Both the position numbers and the translations under genes were made by a program. From Henningerozyma blattae CBS 6284 (lineage: Eukaryota > Ascomycota > Saccharomycetes > Saccharomycetales > Saccharomycetaceae), in the NCBI RefSeq assembly GCF_000315915.1, contig NC_020186.1, positions 620,001-684,000 of the forward strand: DNA of 64,000 nucleotides, written 5' to 3'. Of this stretch, positions 54,860 through 64,000 are shown one piece after another. Below the pieces are notes generated by a model that worked only from the letters and a program-made list of their open reading frames with translations, had not been told where the DNA came from and searched no databases. Positions within the stretch are counted from its first letter, which is position 1, and every line of letters starts with the position of its first letter.

Positions 54860-55783
54860 TTATTTAAAGAAAGTTTTAGCTTTATTTATATTTTCCAAAA
54901 TCATCTGAGGTGATTGAGTGGCACCTTTGTCATTCAACACAATGAAACAAACCATATTGGAAGATAATTCCGAAATGTAAATGTTATTATTTAAAATTAA
55001 CGTTTTAAACCCTGATTTCAACTTGTTACAGCTTTGTTTATAATTCTTCATTATATTTGATATTTTTTCAAACCTTTTTGGATCCAGTTTTGAATTTGAA
55101 TTAGAACTTGTAGATAAATCTTTTTCATTGGTAGAAGATATCACCAAGAATGTGGTTCTTTCAAATAGAATTATTTCGTAAGCATTTATAATTTTTTTAA
55201 AATTTTTCAGATTAGTTTGATGTGTCGATATGTTGGGGATTAAAGAACAAACGATTTGAGACCAAGCTTTATACAAAGATTCATCCCATATCGACGTGGG
55301 GAACCCCACTAGGTTGGGGAATCCGAATTCTTTAGAGGTTAGTTGTAATTTTTCCATCATGATTTGGAATAATTGACTACGCTTATCCAATTGAACTAAA
55401 TCCATCTTATGTAATAAAACGAAAATTTTGGCGTCTGGAGAATATTTCTTCAACAATTTCAACGCTCTTGTAAAAATATCTATATCTTTAATAACTTCTT
55501 GAGATTCTACATCAAAGACATGGATCAATACTTGAACCATTTGGAAAATATGATCTTTTTGTTTGGTGAAATAATTTTCCATAAAGACATCCTGACCACC
55601 ACAATCCCATAAATTCAACGTCATATTACCAAGAAACCTTAGATGAGAATGTTCTACATCGATTGTAGCCCCAAGTCTACGAGTATCGAAGGCAGAATAG
55701 TTGCTAAAGATGATGGACCTCATGGATGATTTCCCAGACCCTGAACGGCCCATCAGCAACAATTTTTTTCTATTATTTGACAT
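54860..55783 (-). CDS. GTR1: Rag-family GTPase Gtr1
   Basis: RagA/B-type GTPase that with Gtr2 signals amino-acid sufficiency to TORC1 at the vacuole in the EGO complex. 307 residues (S. cerevisiae: 310). P-loop GRSGSGKS (12-19), GATIDVEHSH.RFLGNMTLNLWDCGGQD (switch regions, DxxG), HKMDL as the base-recognition motif (NKxD in Ras proteins, HKMD in Rag proteins), then the Roadblock-like C-terminal half. Adjacent to and divergent from PHO84 as YML121W is to YML123C. Confidence 0.97.
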   Translation of the reverse strand: MSNNRKKLLLMGRSGSGKSSMRSIIFSNYSAFDTRRLGATIDVEHSHLRFLGNMTLNLWDCGGQDVFMENYFTKQKDHIFQMVQVLIHVFDVESQEVIKDIDIFTRALKLLKKYSPDAKIFVLLHKMDLVQLDKRSQLFQIMMEKLQLTSKEFGFPNLVGFPTSIWDESLYKAWSQIVCSLIPNISTHQTNLKNFKKIINAYEIILFERTTFLVISSTNEKDLSTSSNSNSKLDPKRFEKISNIMKNYKQSCNKLKSGFKTLILNNNIYISELSSNMVCFIVLNDKGATQSPQMILENINKAKTFFK

Positions 55784-57252
55784 TGAGTTTGTATATGTTT
55801 AGTGTTTTGTGTATACGTATTATTATACACGTATACATGGACATACGTGAATTTGAATAATTATATGTATATTTTCAACCAATTATACTTTAAACATACA
55901 TGTTATTATGGCGTATATATATATATATATTCCATGATGAATATTTCAAAGTCAAATCCGAAAATATTTCGGGTGCACGGGTGGACTTCTTATTACGGAA
56001 CTATAACTCCGAGGTTAAGGGTGGCGTGTATTTTTATAGTAATGAAATAAATGGACAAATATAGAAACTAATCTATCGATGAAAATATCTATGTTTATAT
56101 AAACATACAACTGTATATATTTATATATTTATATATTTATATATATATATATATATATAAATAATAAAAAACGATACTATCTGGGCAAATGGGAAATTTG
56201 AAACGGGCAACCACATATATGGGCAACTGGAAAACAATGGAAGGAATAATCATTAGGAACGAATGTAACATAGGAGATGAGCACGTGCAGGAGAAAGGAA
56301 ATGAGCACGTGCCAGCACAAGGACAGAGACAAAGACAATTGCAAAATCTAGTGAAAGGTGCTGTTCGTACAGCAGCTGCAGCGGCAGCATTGTGTTGCGT
56401 GGGCACGTGCGAGACAGCAGCAGTCCATGAATGTTTGCGTCATGGAAGTAGTGTTTTGGCAACAGCAACAGTAGTAGGAGGCTTTATTTTGCAAGGGACT
56501 GTAGTATGGCTATACTTGGGTTACTAACCTTAGTGAAAAAACAAACAAACAAACAATAAGCGCATGCGTCACGTGCCCGGCCTTCTTTACTGGCGCAAAC
56601 AATTGCGGGTGCGCGTCACATTCCCATTTGCGTCGCCAAATGCCCACAACATTGCTGACGCCACCAATTTGTGACGCGCCACCGCCCCTGGCTCGCCCCG
56701 CTCGGCAAAAAAAAACTTCACAATTCCATCTCCCTAAAATCATAAATTACGCCCCACGTGGCCCACGTGTGCTGCTAGCGCCGTGCCTTCCGGGCTCCGG
56801 CCACATGGGTTTTCAATTTTCAATATTCCAGTGCCTTTTTATCCAAATAGTAATAATACTAGATGTAAATGTTAATGTAAATGTTAATGTAAATGCAATC
56901 GTGCCTATAACTTTAAACTCGCCTACTTAAACTTGCCTTTTAAAGATTGCAGATTGCAGGAGTTCCACGTGGGCCATCTTAAAAAAGAACTCAATTCAAT
57001 TCAATTCAAAAGATGAGTTTGAAACTTTTTACCATTGCAAATTAACTAATTCGTAATGGTGATAAAGATTTCTGCAAAAAAAAAAAAAAAAAGTTTTTTC
57101 AAATAGATACATTAAAACATATAAACATACAAATATATCTATATATATATATATATAAGTAGCTCGACTCGTTACTTTTAAAAAAAATAATACTCGAAAC
57201 TTGTAATCTTGCAATCATTTCCATTCTCTAGCTCTTCGAAAGCATACAGCCA
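55784..57252. promoter_or_regulatory. PHO84/GTR1 divergent promoter with seven CACGTG sites
   Basis: CACGTG occurs at 56282-56287, 56306-56311, 56404-56409, 56570-56575, 56755-56760, 56764-56769 and 56966-56971. This is the Pho4 core site, and strong phosphate-starvation control of PHO84 by Pho4 is known. The same stretch (56260-56830) is unusually GC-rich and carries GCGTCA five times on either strand (56437, 56566, 56613, 56656, 56672). TA microsatellites flank it near 55914-55930 and 56113-56158. A 112-codon frame at 56189-56527 overlaps these sites and is not accepted. Confidence 0.85.
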
Positions 57253-59238
57253 ATGGAAAAAACTCAATCAAATACCCTAGCTAGAAAACGTACTACTGCC
57301 ACCCTTAGCGCAGGTGGTAATGCAGCTTATCACAATTATCTAAACGATTTTGCAGATATCGAAGATCCTGTGAAACGTCGTCAGTTGGCTTTACAAGAAA
57401 TCGACAATGCGAAATTCGGTTGGTACCATATCAAATCAATCTTGGTCGGTGGTGTTGGGTTCATGACCGATTCCTACGATATTTTTGCTATTAATTTGGG
57501 TATCACCATGATGAACGAAGTCTTTTGGGATGGTAATATCCCATCGTCGACTCAAACTTTGTTGAAAGTCTCGACCTCTGTAGGTACTGTTGTTGGTCAA
57601 GTCGGGTTTGGTGTTCTTGCTGATTTATTGGGTAGAAAGAAAATTTATGGTTGTGAATTGATTATTATTATTGTTTGTACCATTTTGCAAACCATGTGTG
57701 GTCAAGCCCCGGGTTTAAGTTTCACTGCAATGTTGACATTTTATAGAATTGTTATGGGTCTTGGTATCGGTGGTGATTATCCATTATCCTCTATTATCAC
57801 TTCGGAATTCGCCACCACTAAATGGAGAGGTGCCATCATGGGTGCTGTCTTTGCTAATCAAGCATGGGGCCAAATCTTTAGTGGTATCGTGTCTATTGTT
57901 TGTATTGCCGCTTATAAAGATCAATTGAAACCTGCTTATGATTCGGCGCATTGTGGTCCAGATTGTAAAAGAGCTTGTGATCAAATGTGGAGAATCCTTA
58001 TTGGGTTCGGTGCCATCCCAGGTCTTGCAGCTTTGTATTTCAGATTAACTATCCCAGAATCCCCACGTTATCAACTGGACGTTGTTGATGGTTCTCAAGT
58101 GACACATAATTCAAATCCTTCGAGCAATGAATCTTCAAACTCTTCTGCTACCCTTTCTTACGACAACAAAGATGAAAACATTATTACTAATGAACAAGAG
58201 ATACACGTACAAAAACATTCTAGTCGTGTCGAAGAAATTGAAGCCAACGAAACTTCTCCTCTTGGTAAGACTCTAACAACACCAGAAGCTGCTCCAGACA
58301 ATAAGGCCAGTTTCAAAGATTTCTGGGCTCATTTCGGTCAATGGAAATATGGTAAGATTCTTTTGGGTACTGCTGGTTCTTGGTTCATGTTAGATGTTGC
58401 CTTTTACGGGTTATCTTTAAACACTGCTATTATCTTACAAGCCATTGGTTATGCTGGTTCTAAAAACGTTTATTACAAATTATACAACTCTGCTGCTGGT
58501 AGTTTAATCTTGATGTGTGCAGGTTCCTTACCTGGTTATTGGGTTGCTGTTGCTACAATTGATACCATTGGTAGAAAACCAATTCAAGTTGGTGGGTTTA
58601 TTGTTTTGACCGGATTATTCTGTGGTATTGGGTTTGGTTATCATAAGTTAACTGATGGTGGGTTATTGGGTCTATATATTGTGACACAATTCTTCCAAAA
58701 TTTTGGTCCAAACGTTACTACTTTTATTGTTCCAGGTGAATGTTTCCCCACTAAATATAGATCTACAGCTCATGGTATCTCTGCTGCCTCAGGTAAGATT
58801 GGTTCCATCATTGCTCAAACTGCCTTAGGTACTTTGATCAATCACCACTGTGCTAGAGATGGTAAACCTAAGAACTGTTGGTTACCACATGTGATGGAAA
58901 TCTTTGCCCTATTCATGTTATTAGGTATCTTTACCAGTTTATTAATCCCAGAAACCAAGAGAATGACTTTAGAAGAAATCAGTGCCAAATACCATGATGA
59001 AAAAATACCGGGTTATGAGCATTTATGTTCAGATGCTCCAAAGGATGATTATCCAGAAGAAAATGATTTCGGAACTGAATACAATCAAGATAACGAATAT
59101 GCAAATGACATAGAGATTCAAGATTACAACGGTACAAACGATTACGAATATGAAAATAACAACCTCCATAACCAAGAAGAAGAGGATGAATATAATAACC
59201 GTAGTATTATTGAAACTGAGAATTTCAATAAAAACTAA
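57253..59238 (+). CDS. PHO84: High-affinity H+/phosphate symporter Pho84
   Basis: Plasma-membrane major-facilitator phosphate transporter. 661 residues against 587 in S. cerevisiae. Twelve helices; diagnostic blocks: GVGFMTDSYDIFAINLGITMM, GRKKIYG, FYRIVMGLGIGGDYPLSSIITSEFATTKWRG (about 158-190), WMRILIG-type turn, QWKYGKILLGTAGSWFMLDVAFYGLSLN, QFFQNFGPN.TTFIVPGECFPTKYRSTAHGISAASGKIG and CWLPHVMEIFALFMLLGI. The central cytoplasmic loop (about 275-350) is Ser/Asn/Glu-rich, and the C-terminal tail is about 50 residues longer than usual and strongly acidic (Asp/Glu/Asn/Tyr). Confidence 0.97.
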   Translation: MEKTQSNTLARKRTTATLSAGGNAAYHNYLNDFADIEDPVKRRQLALQEIDNAKFGWYHIKSILVGGVGFMTDSYDIFAINLGITMMNEVFWDGNIPSSTQTLLKVSTSVGTVVGQVGFGVLADLLGRKKIYGCELIIIIVCTILQTMCGQAPGLSFTAMLTFYRIVMGLGIGGDYPLSSIITSEFATTKWRGAIMGAVFANQAWGQIFSGIVSIVCIAAYKDQLKPAYDSAHCGPDCKRACDQMWRILIGFGAIPGLAALYFRLTIPESPRYQLDVVDGSQVTHNSNPSSNESSNSSATLSYDNKDENIITNEQEIHVQKHSSRVEEIEANETSPLGKTLTTPEAAPDNKASFKDFWAHFGQWKYGKILLGTAGSWFMLDVAFYGLSLNTAIILQAIGYAGSKNVYYKLYNSAAGSLILMCAGSLPGYWVAVATIDTIGRKPIQVGGFIVLTGLFCGIGFGYHKLTDGGLLGLYIVTQFFQNFGPNVTTFIVPGECFPTKYRSTAHGISAASGKIGSIIAQTALGTLINHHCARDGKPKNCWLPHVMEIFALFMLLGIFTSLLIPETKRMTLEEISAKYHDEKIPGYEHLCSDAPKDDYPEENDFGTEYNQDNEYANDIEIQDYNGTNDYEYENNNLHNQEEEDEYNNRSIIETENFNKN

Positions 59239-59705
59239 CTCGCCTATCCCCTAAAATAAATACATTTTTAATCCCCTAAAAATAAAATATAAACTCCTCT
59301 CCTTCCTTTCCTCCATGAACAAAAAAAAATATTCCTTCAATTTATGCAATTTGCTTGTACTTTCGTTTTTTATATAGCTTTTTTATCATTTTTTGGTATC
59401 TAGATATCTCTTTATTTCATTTTGTATATTATGATCATTTTAACAGAAAAAAAATTTCAAAATTTCAAAATTTCAAGATTTTGAATCTATTCAAGTCTAA
59501 TCAAATTGAATCTATTCAATTCGAAAAAAGGCATCCCCTTATTTTCCTTGTGTTCGGAGATCTTTAGGAGCATTTCCTATTCAGGGCGGTATAGTTTACG
59601 TCACCGGTTAGTTACTTAAGCGACACGGAACATTATTTTTTTTATCAATATATCTTGATTTAATAAATAATAATATTTACAGGTTGCTTTGTTTGGAGGG
59701 TTGTA

Positions 59706-59831
59706 AAAGTTAACGTCACCGTTCTTAAAGTTAACGTCACCGTTCTTCAAGTCAAAATCACCGTTCTTAAAGTCAAAATCGCCGTTCTTAAAGTCAAAAT
59801 CGCCGTTCTTAAAGTTAAAATCACCGTTCTT
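59706..59831. repeat. 21-bp minisatellite, six tandem units
   Basis: Units of AAAGTTAACGTCACCGTTCTT (1-2), CAAGTCAAAATCACCGTTCTT (3), AAAGTCAAAATCGCCGTTCTT (4-5) and AAAGTTAAAATCACCGTTCTT (6). The CRCCGTTCTT half is nearly constant. The period is a multiple of three, and the minus strand reads as KNGDFDF-type heptads, but in-frame stops lie immediately upstream and no start codon is present. Confidence 0.95.
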
Positions 59832-61334
59832 TTTTATTTATTTTTATTAATCGATTGTAAATAAAGAGGTGTAAGGAAATAATAGGGTACACTTTGTCTT
59901 GAAATGTTTGAAATTACTTTATCTTGCAGAAAAACAAAAAAATAACAACAGCTGTTAGTTACTAGCCCAGCATGTGAAACGATGATTCAAGTTTTTAGAA
60001 GGGCAGTAGAGGCAGGGGATCTTTTACTACGGTAATCTAGAACAGACATATATCTTTTTAGGTGATAAATGTAAGGATTATAGAATTGAAATAAAGTAAC
60101 TACAACAATTATAACGTAGAGCTGATGCCACGATATTTTCACCACTCGATCTTTAATTTGACGAGTCCCTTTTTTTTTTTTTTTTTTTTTTAAATTTACA
60201 AGTTAACTTGAAGTAAACACAGGGCCCGTCAAATTATCCATCATCTATTAATGGTGATTGTTTGAATGTACTTTTTTCTTTCTCTAGGTTTACTTTTGTT
60301 TGGTATATATAATATTGTAACAAATCTGTAGGAAACATATATATGCAATGAAAATGACACATGCTATTACAACATCCCATATACTTTGTTTAGGCTAACT
60401 TCCAACACCTTACTGTTGTATCGGAATACACTTCCAAATCTTATATATATATAGAACGTTAAGAATAACTTAACACCAGCTAATTCCGTCTAAAAGATAT
60501 AATTTATCTTGAGCCCCACATTTTTTTTATCGTTGCCTGTGCGAATAAGGCTTGTCCGCATCACTTCCTAAATTAGTAGTTTAATTCAGTAGTATAATAA
60601 CTATATTTGAGAGGACATTTTTTTATCATATACCATGGGAATTACAAACCCTATCTATATACTTGATTTGGATGTGTAAGGAATAGGCACGAATTACCTT
60701 CAAGACAACATTTGAAACGCAATATTACAAAAGCATCACCGATTAAAAATACGGTTCTTTCCATTATCAATATCCAATATAACTAATTGTACGGTAACAA
60801 CTAAATAGGTTTCGATAATGTCCTTTAAATATTTTTATCATAATCTTCATCTCGTAGCACAATATATATATATGAGGTTAAATTTTCAACTCATCTTTTT
60901 TATCTGTCTTTAATATTTGAACATAGAAATAAAATACAACTTCAAAAAATAACAACAACAGAAAATGAAAGCATCACATCCATACATGCTACATTTAACC
61001 TTGTATAACCAACCTTAAATATCCTCTTATTACAAACTCAAAACTATATAAATATAATAAAATATAATTCTATTCCTCTTGCATAACATTATATGACATC
61101 TCACATTTATTATTTCCCGTCATGCATCGTTTTGCGACGCGCATAATTGTTTTAGGAAAACGCGTGAACCAAAATGGCTGAAAGCAAAACAAACAAAACA
61201 AAACACCAAACACAGAAACGGCGAATCTCAATTACATAGAAATCTCGAAAAATTACATTTTGATTCTTCCATCAAATAATAACAACTTCACCATCTCTTA
61301 ACCTAACAACTTTATACATTCATTCCTTCATCCA

Positions 61335-61411
61335 TCCATACATACATACATACATACATACATACATACATACATACATACATACATACATACATACATA
61401 CATACATACAT
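61335..61411. repeat. (CATA)n microsatellite
   Basis: About 19 almost perfect CATA units in the tubulin upstream region. Confidence 0.97.
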
Positions 61412-61801
61412 TCATCATCCTCTATTAGCTTGTGGAGAAACACGAAACTTACCTTTATCTTCTCTTAATCAATCCCTCATTTCAATTTACATAGTTGATA
61501 TATACATTACAAGGTTATCGTTGGATAATACACTTTTAAATTTAAGTTTTAAAATCAATCCATTACTAATCATTTTTTTTCTGTTTGATATAACTTTCCA
61601 ATAACTTTAATTAAAAGAAAAGGAAAAAGTTTTGTTCTATTGTTGTTAACATTACTATACAGATAGATCATCACTTTACATTTTTCATTTTTGAAATTAC
61701 AGATCAAGGTCAAACTTTATTAAAATAAAGAACCCCCTTTCAAACAAATTAGCTACAAAAAAAATTTTTTTACATCAAACCAAATCAAATCAAAGCAAAC
61801 C

Positions 61802-63142
61802 ATGAGAGAAGTTATCAGTATTAATGTCGGTCAAGCTGGTTGTCAAATCGGTAACGCCTGTTGGGAATTATATTCTTTAGAACATGGTATTAGACCAGAT
61901 GGTTATTTACAAGAGGGATTAACCAGACCAAAAGGTGGTGAAGAAGGGTTTTCTACTTTCTTCCAAGAAACTGGTAATGGTAAATATGTCCCACGTACCG
62001 TTTACGTTGATTTAGAACCAAATGTCATTGATGAAGTTCGTACCGGTAAATACAAGGATCTTTTCCACCCAGAACAATTGATCAGTGGTAAAGAAGATGC
62101 TGCCAACAATTATGCAAGAGGTCATTATACTGTTGGTAGAGAATTATTAGATGATATCTTGGATAGAATTAGAAAAATTGCCGATCAATGTGATGGTTTA
62201 CAAGGTTTTATTTTTACTCATTCCTTAGGTGGTGGTACTGGTTCAGGTTTAGGTTCTTTATTATTGGAACAGTTATCTATGGATTACACTAAGAAGGCTA
62301 AATTAGAATTTGCTGTATACCCAGCTCCTCAAGTTTCTACTTCTGTAGTGGAACCTTATAACACTGTTTTGACTACTCATACTACTTTAGAACATGCCGA
62401 TTGTACATTTATGGTTGATAATGAAGCAATTTATGATATGTGTAAAAAAAATCTAGACATTTCAAGACCAAGTTTCTCCAATTTAAATAATTTAATTGCT
62501 CAAGTCGTTTCCTCAGTTACAGCTTCTTTAAGATTCGATGGTTCATTGAATGTTGATTTAAATGAATTTCAAACCAATTTAGTCCCATATCCAAGAATAC
62601 ATTTCCCATTGGTATCTTATGCTCCAATCTTATCTAAAAACAAAGCATTCCACGAAACTAATTCTGTGTCTGAAATTACCAATGCTTGTTTTGAACCATC
62701 AAATCAAATGGTTAAATGTGATCCTAAGACCGGGAAATATATGGCTAACTGTCTTTTATATAGAGGTGATGTTGTTACAAGAGATGTTCAAAATGCTGTT
62801 TCACAAGTTAAAAATAAAAAAACTGTTCAAATGGTGGATTGGTGTCCAACTGGTTTCAAAATTGGTATTTGTTTTGAACCTCCACATGCTACTCCAGATT
62901 CTCAATTAGCTAAAGTTGATAGAGCTGTTTGTATGCTATCAAACACTACAGCTATTGCTGATGCTTGGAAGAGAATCGATAGAAAGTTCGACTTGATGTA
63001 TTCAAAGAGGGCTTTCGTTCATTGGTATGTTGGTGAAGGTATGGAAGAAGGTGAATTCACTGAAGCTAGAGAAGATTTATCTAATTTGGAAAGAGATTAT
63101 TTGGAAGTAGGTGCTGATTCTTACCAAGATGAAGAATTTTAA
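61802..63142 (+). CDS. TUB1/TUB3: Alpha-tubulin
   Basis: 446 residues, essentially the family length (S. cerevisiae Tub1: 447, Tub3: 445). GTP-binding GGGTGSG (143-149), [23 protein letters not shown] start and the acidic tail ending in EEF, whose terminal aromatic residue is recognised by Bik1/CAP-Gly proteins. S. cerevisiae TUB1 and TUB3 both carry an intron early in the gene; here the frame is continuous from the ATG. The position beside PHO84 matches TUB3 (YML124C). Confidence 0.98.
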   Translation: MREVISINVGQAGCQIGNACWELYSLEHGIRPDGYLQEGLTRPKGGEEGFSTFFQETGNGKYVPRTVYVDLEPNVIDEVRTGKYKDLFHPEQLISGKEDAANNYARGHYTVGRELLDDILDRIRKIADQCDGLQGFIFTHSLGGGTGSGLGSLLLEQLSMDYTKKAKLEFAVYPAPQVSTSVVEPYNTVLTTHTTLEHADCTFMVDNEAIYDMCKKNLDISRPSFSNLNNLIAQVVSSVTASLRFDGSLNVDLNEFQTNLVPYPRIHFPLVSYAPILSKNKAFHETNSVSEITNACFEPSNQMVKCDPKTGKYMANCLLYRGDVVTRDVQNAVSQVKNKKTVQMVDWCPTGFKIGICFEPPHATPDSQLAKVDRAVCMLSNTTAIADAWKRIDRKFDLMYSKRAFVHWYVGEGMEEGEFTEAREDLSNLERDYLEVGADSYQDEEF

Positions 63143-64000
63143 GTTAAATCAAATTCGAAATTACCTCCACAAGTAGTCATCCAAGAAAATAAATAAATAA
63201 AAAAAAAAGAAAAAAAATAATAATAATGATAGATAATATCAAAGCATTTCCCTATAATACTTAATAATATTAATATCATTTCCATCATTTAAAATAATAA
63301 TAATAATATAAAAAAAAAAAAGAAAAATTAAGAGAACAAGTAATTAATTCATATCTGTTTATTAATTATATCCTTCCTGCCAAATCATAAAAATTACCGA
63401 CTGCTTCTACGGAAAAAAGAATGAGAACTAATGTATTCATTTCTCTTTAAATTAGTATCACAATTCCTACTAATATTTGATCTTTTTTTTTTATCCTTCT
63501 CTTTTTATATTTCCTATATTTTATACCGTATTAGTATCTATATATATATATATATATCTTTATGTATAATTTTTATACCCTTTCTTTATTCCCACTCACT
63601 TTTTTAAGTAAATTATTTCCATAACTAAATAGACATATTAGTAAATGATAAATCAAATAGGAAAGATGTATCATTAAATTGGATAAGTTATATATTTATT
63701 ACAGGAAAATACGCAATTGAATCGATGAATTTAAGAATTTTTTTTTATCTTTCTTTGATTTTGTTTAATTAATGACCCTGAAAATTTTCGAACACATGAC
63801 TCTTTTCTCCGAGATAATATCCTCGTGAACTTAAATTACATTTAAAGGCAACGAACCCTTAGCGATATCTAAATCTTCCAGAAACGAACTTGGGATCCAA
63901 ACTGAAAGAAAAAAAAAAAAATTATTCACTACATTCATTAGAAGGGGTAAATTAATCAATCGCAACGACACAAATATTTTTTTTTAACGACGACATCTCT
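63143..64000. other. Region downstream of alpha-tubulin
   Basis: AT-rich with A/T homopolymers and a (TA)n tract near 63541-63556. No gene is recognised before the window ends. Confidence 0.4.

Larger units (their letters stand above)
59239..61801. promoter_or_regulatory. Long region between PHO84 and alpha-tubulin
   Basis: About 2.6 kb without a supported gene. It holds a 21-bp minisatellite (59706-59831), a T22 tract with flanking inverted arms (60154-60236), an ACGCGT MCB-type site at 61160-61165 and a CATA tetranucleotide repeat (61335-61411). The last 250 bp are A/C-rich leader sequence before the tubulin start. Confidence 0.5.

Noticed and set aside
56189..56527. 112-codon frame in the PHO84 promoter
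   Set aside because: It spans three CACGTG sites, its translation is repetitive Ala/Gln/Val-rich, and the known GTR1-PHO84 interval has only dubious frames.

Overview
The window is nuclear DNA of a budding yeast of the family Saccharomycetaceae. It is AT-rich, has 30 genes on both strands, is almost intronless, uses TACTAAC at the one clear intron, and its proteins align end to end with named Saccharomyces cerevisiae proteins. Gene order is interleaved relative to S. cerevisiae: genes that sit on sister whole-genome-duplication tracks there (YOR305-YOR320 with YMR239-YMR246; YMR284-287 with YML121-124; YMR253C/HOR7 with DDR2/SPE2) occur here on one track, while ancestral neighbours such as COT1/ZRC1, YHM2, CUS1 and MCH5 are missing. 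This fits a lineage that split early after the duplication (Vanderwaltozyma/Tetrapisispora-like). That placement is inference.

Layout. 0-3.4 kb: 3' end of a YMR253C-type transporter, a 59-residue DDR2/HOR7 stress protein, SPE2. 3.4-6.8 kb: gene-free, with two LTR-like repeats. 6.8-43.3 kb: a long collinear block with GNT1, HSH49, an unrecognised small gene, FAA1/FAA4, a chromosomal Flp-recombinase-like gene, COA6, MRH1/YRO2-like, a SUN-family gene, SFG1-like (frameshifted), SPS4-like, RPL20 (with intron), DGK1, NOP58, SNU66, SLY41, RRG7, RNT1 and a CCG-type zinc-finger gene (frameshifted). 43.3-46.8 kb: gene-free, with inverted copies of the same two LTR-like repeats and an intron-containing tRNA-Tyr. 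46.8-64 kb: YKU70, NGL2, MRPL33, MSU1, GTR1, PHO84 and alpha-tubulin.

The most unusual object is the intact 514-codon Flp-like gene at 13.2-14.8 kb. It aligns with the 2-micron plasmid Flp recombinase over most of its length, keeps the first catalytic Arg and the Trp, but has lost Lys, His, the second Arg and the nucleophilic Tyr. It looks like a domesticated, catalytically dead plasmid recombinase. A 30-bp inverted repeat with perfect 12-bp arms lies between it and FAA1/FAA4. The second notable feature is the pair of inverted LTR clusters, about 97-98% identical between copies, that bound the 38-kb collinear block exactly where gene order breaks. A third is a 48%-GC island at 26.4-26.9 kb with no recognisable gene.

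Functions are mostly housekeeping: polyamine synthesis, fatty-acid activation, Golgi glycosylation, splicing, rRNA processing, telomere/NHEJ, mitochondrial RNA turnover, TORC1 signalling and phosphate uptake. GTR1 and PHO84 are divergent and share a promoter carrying seven CACGTG (Pho4-type) sites. The sequence contains one 20-N gap (15083-15102) and three single Ns (54727, 54733, 54759).
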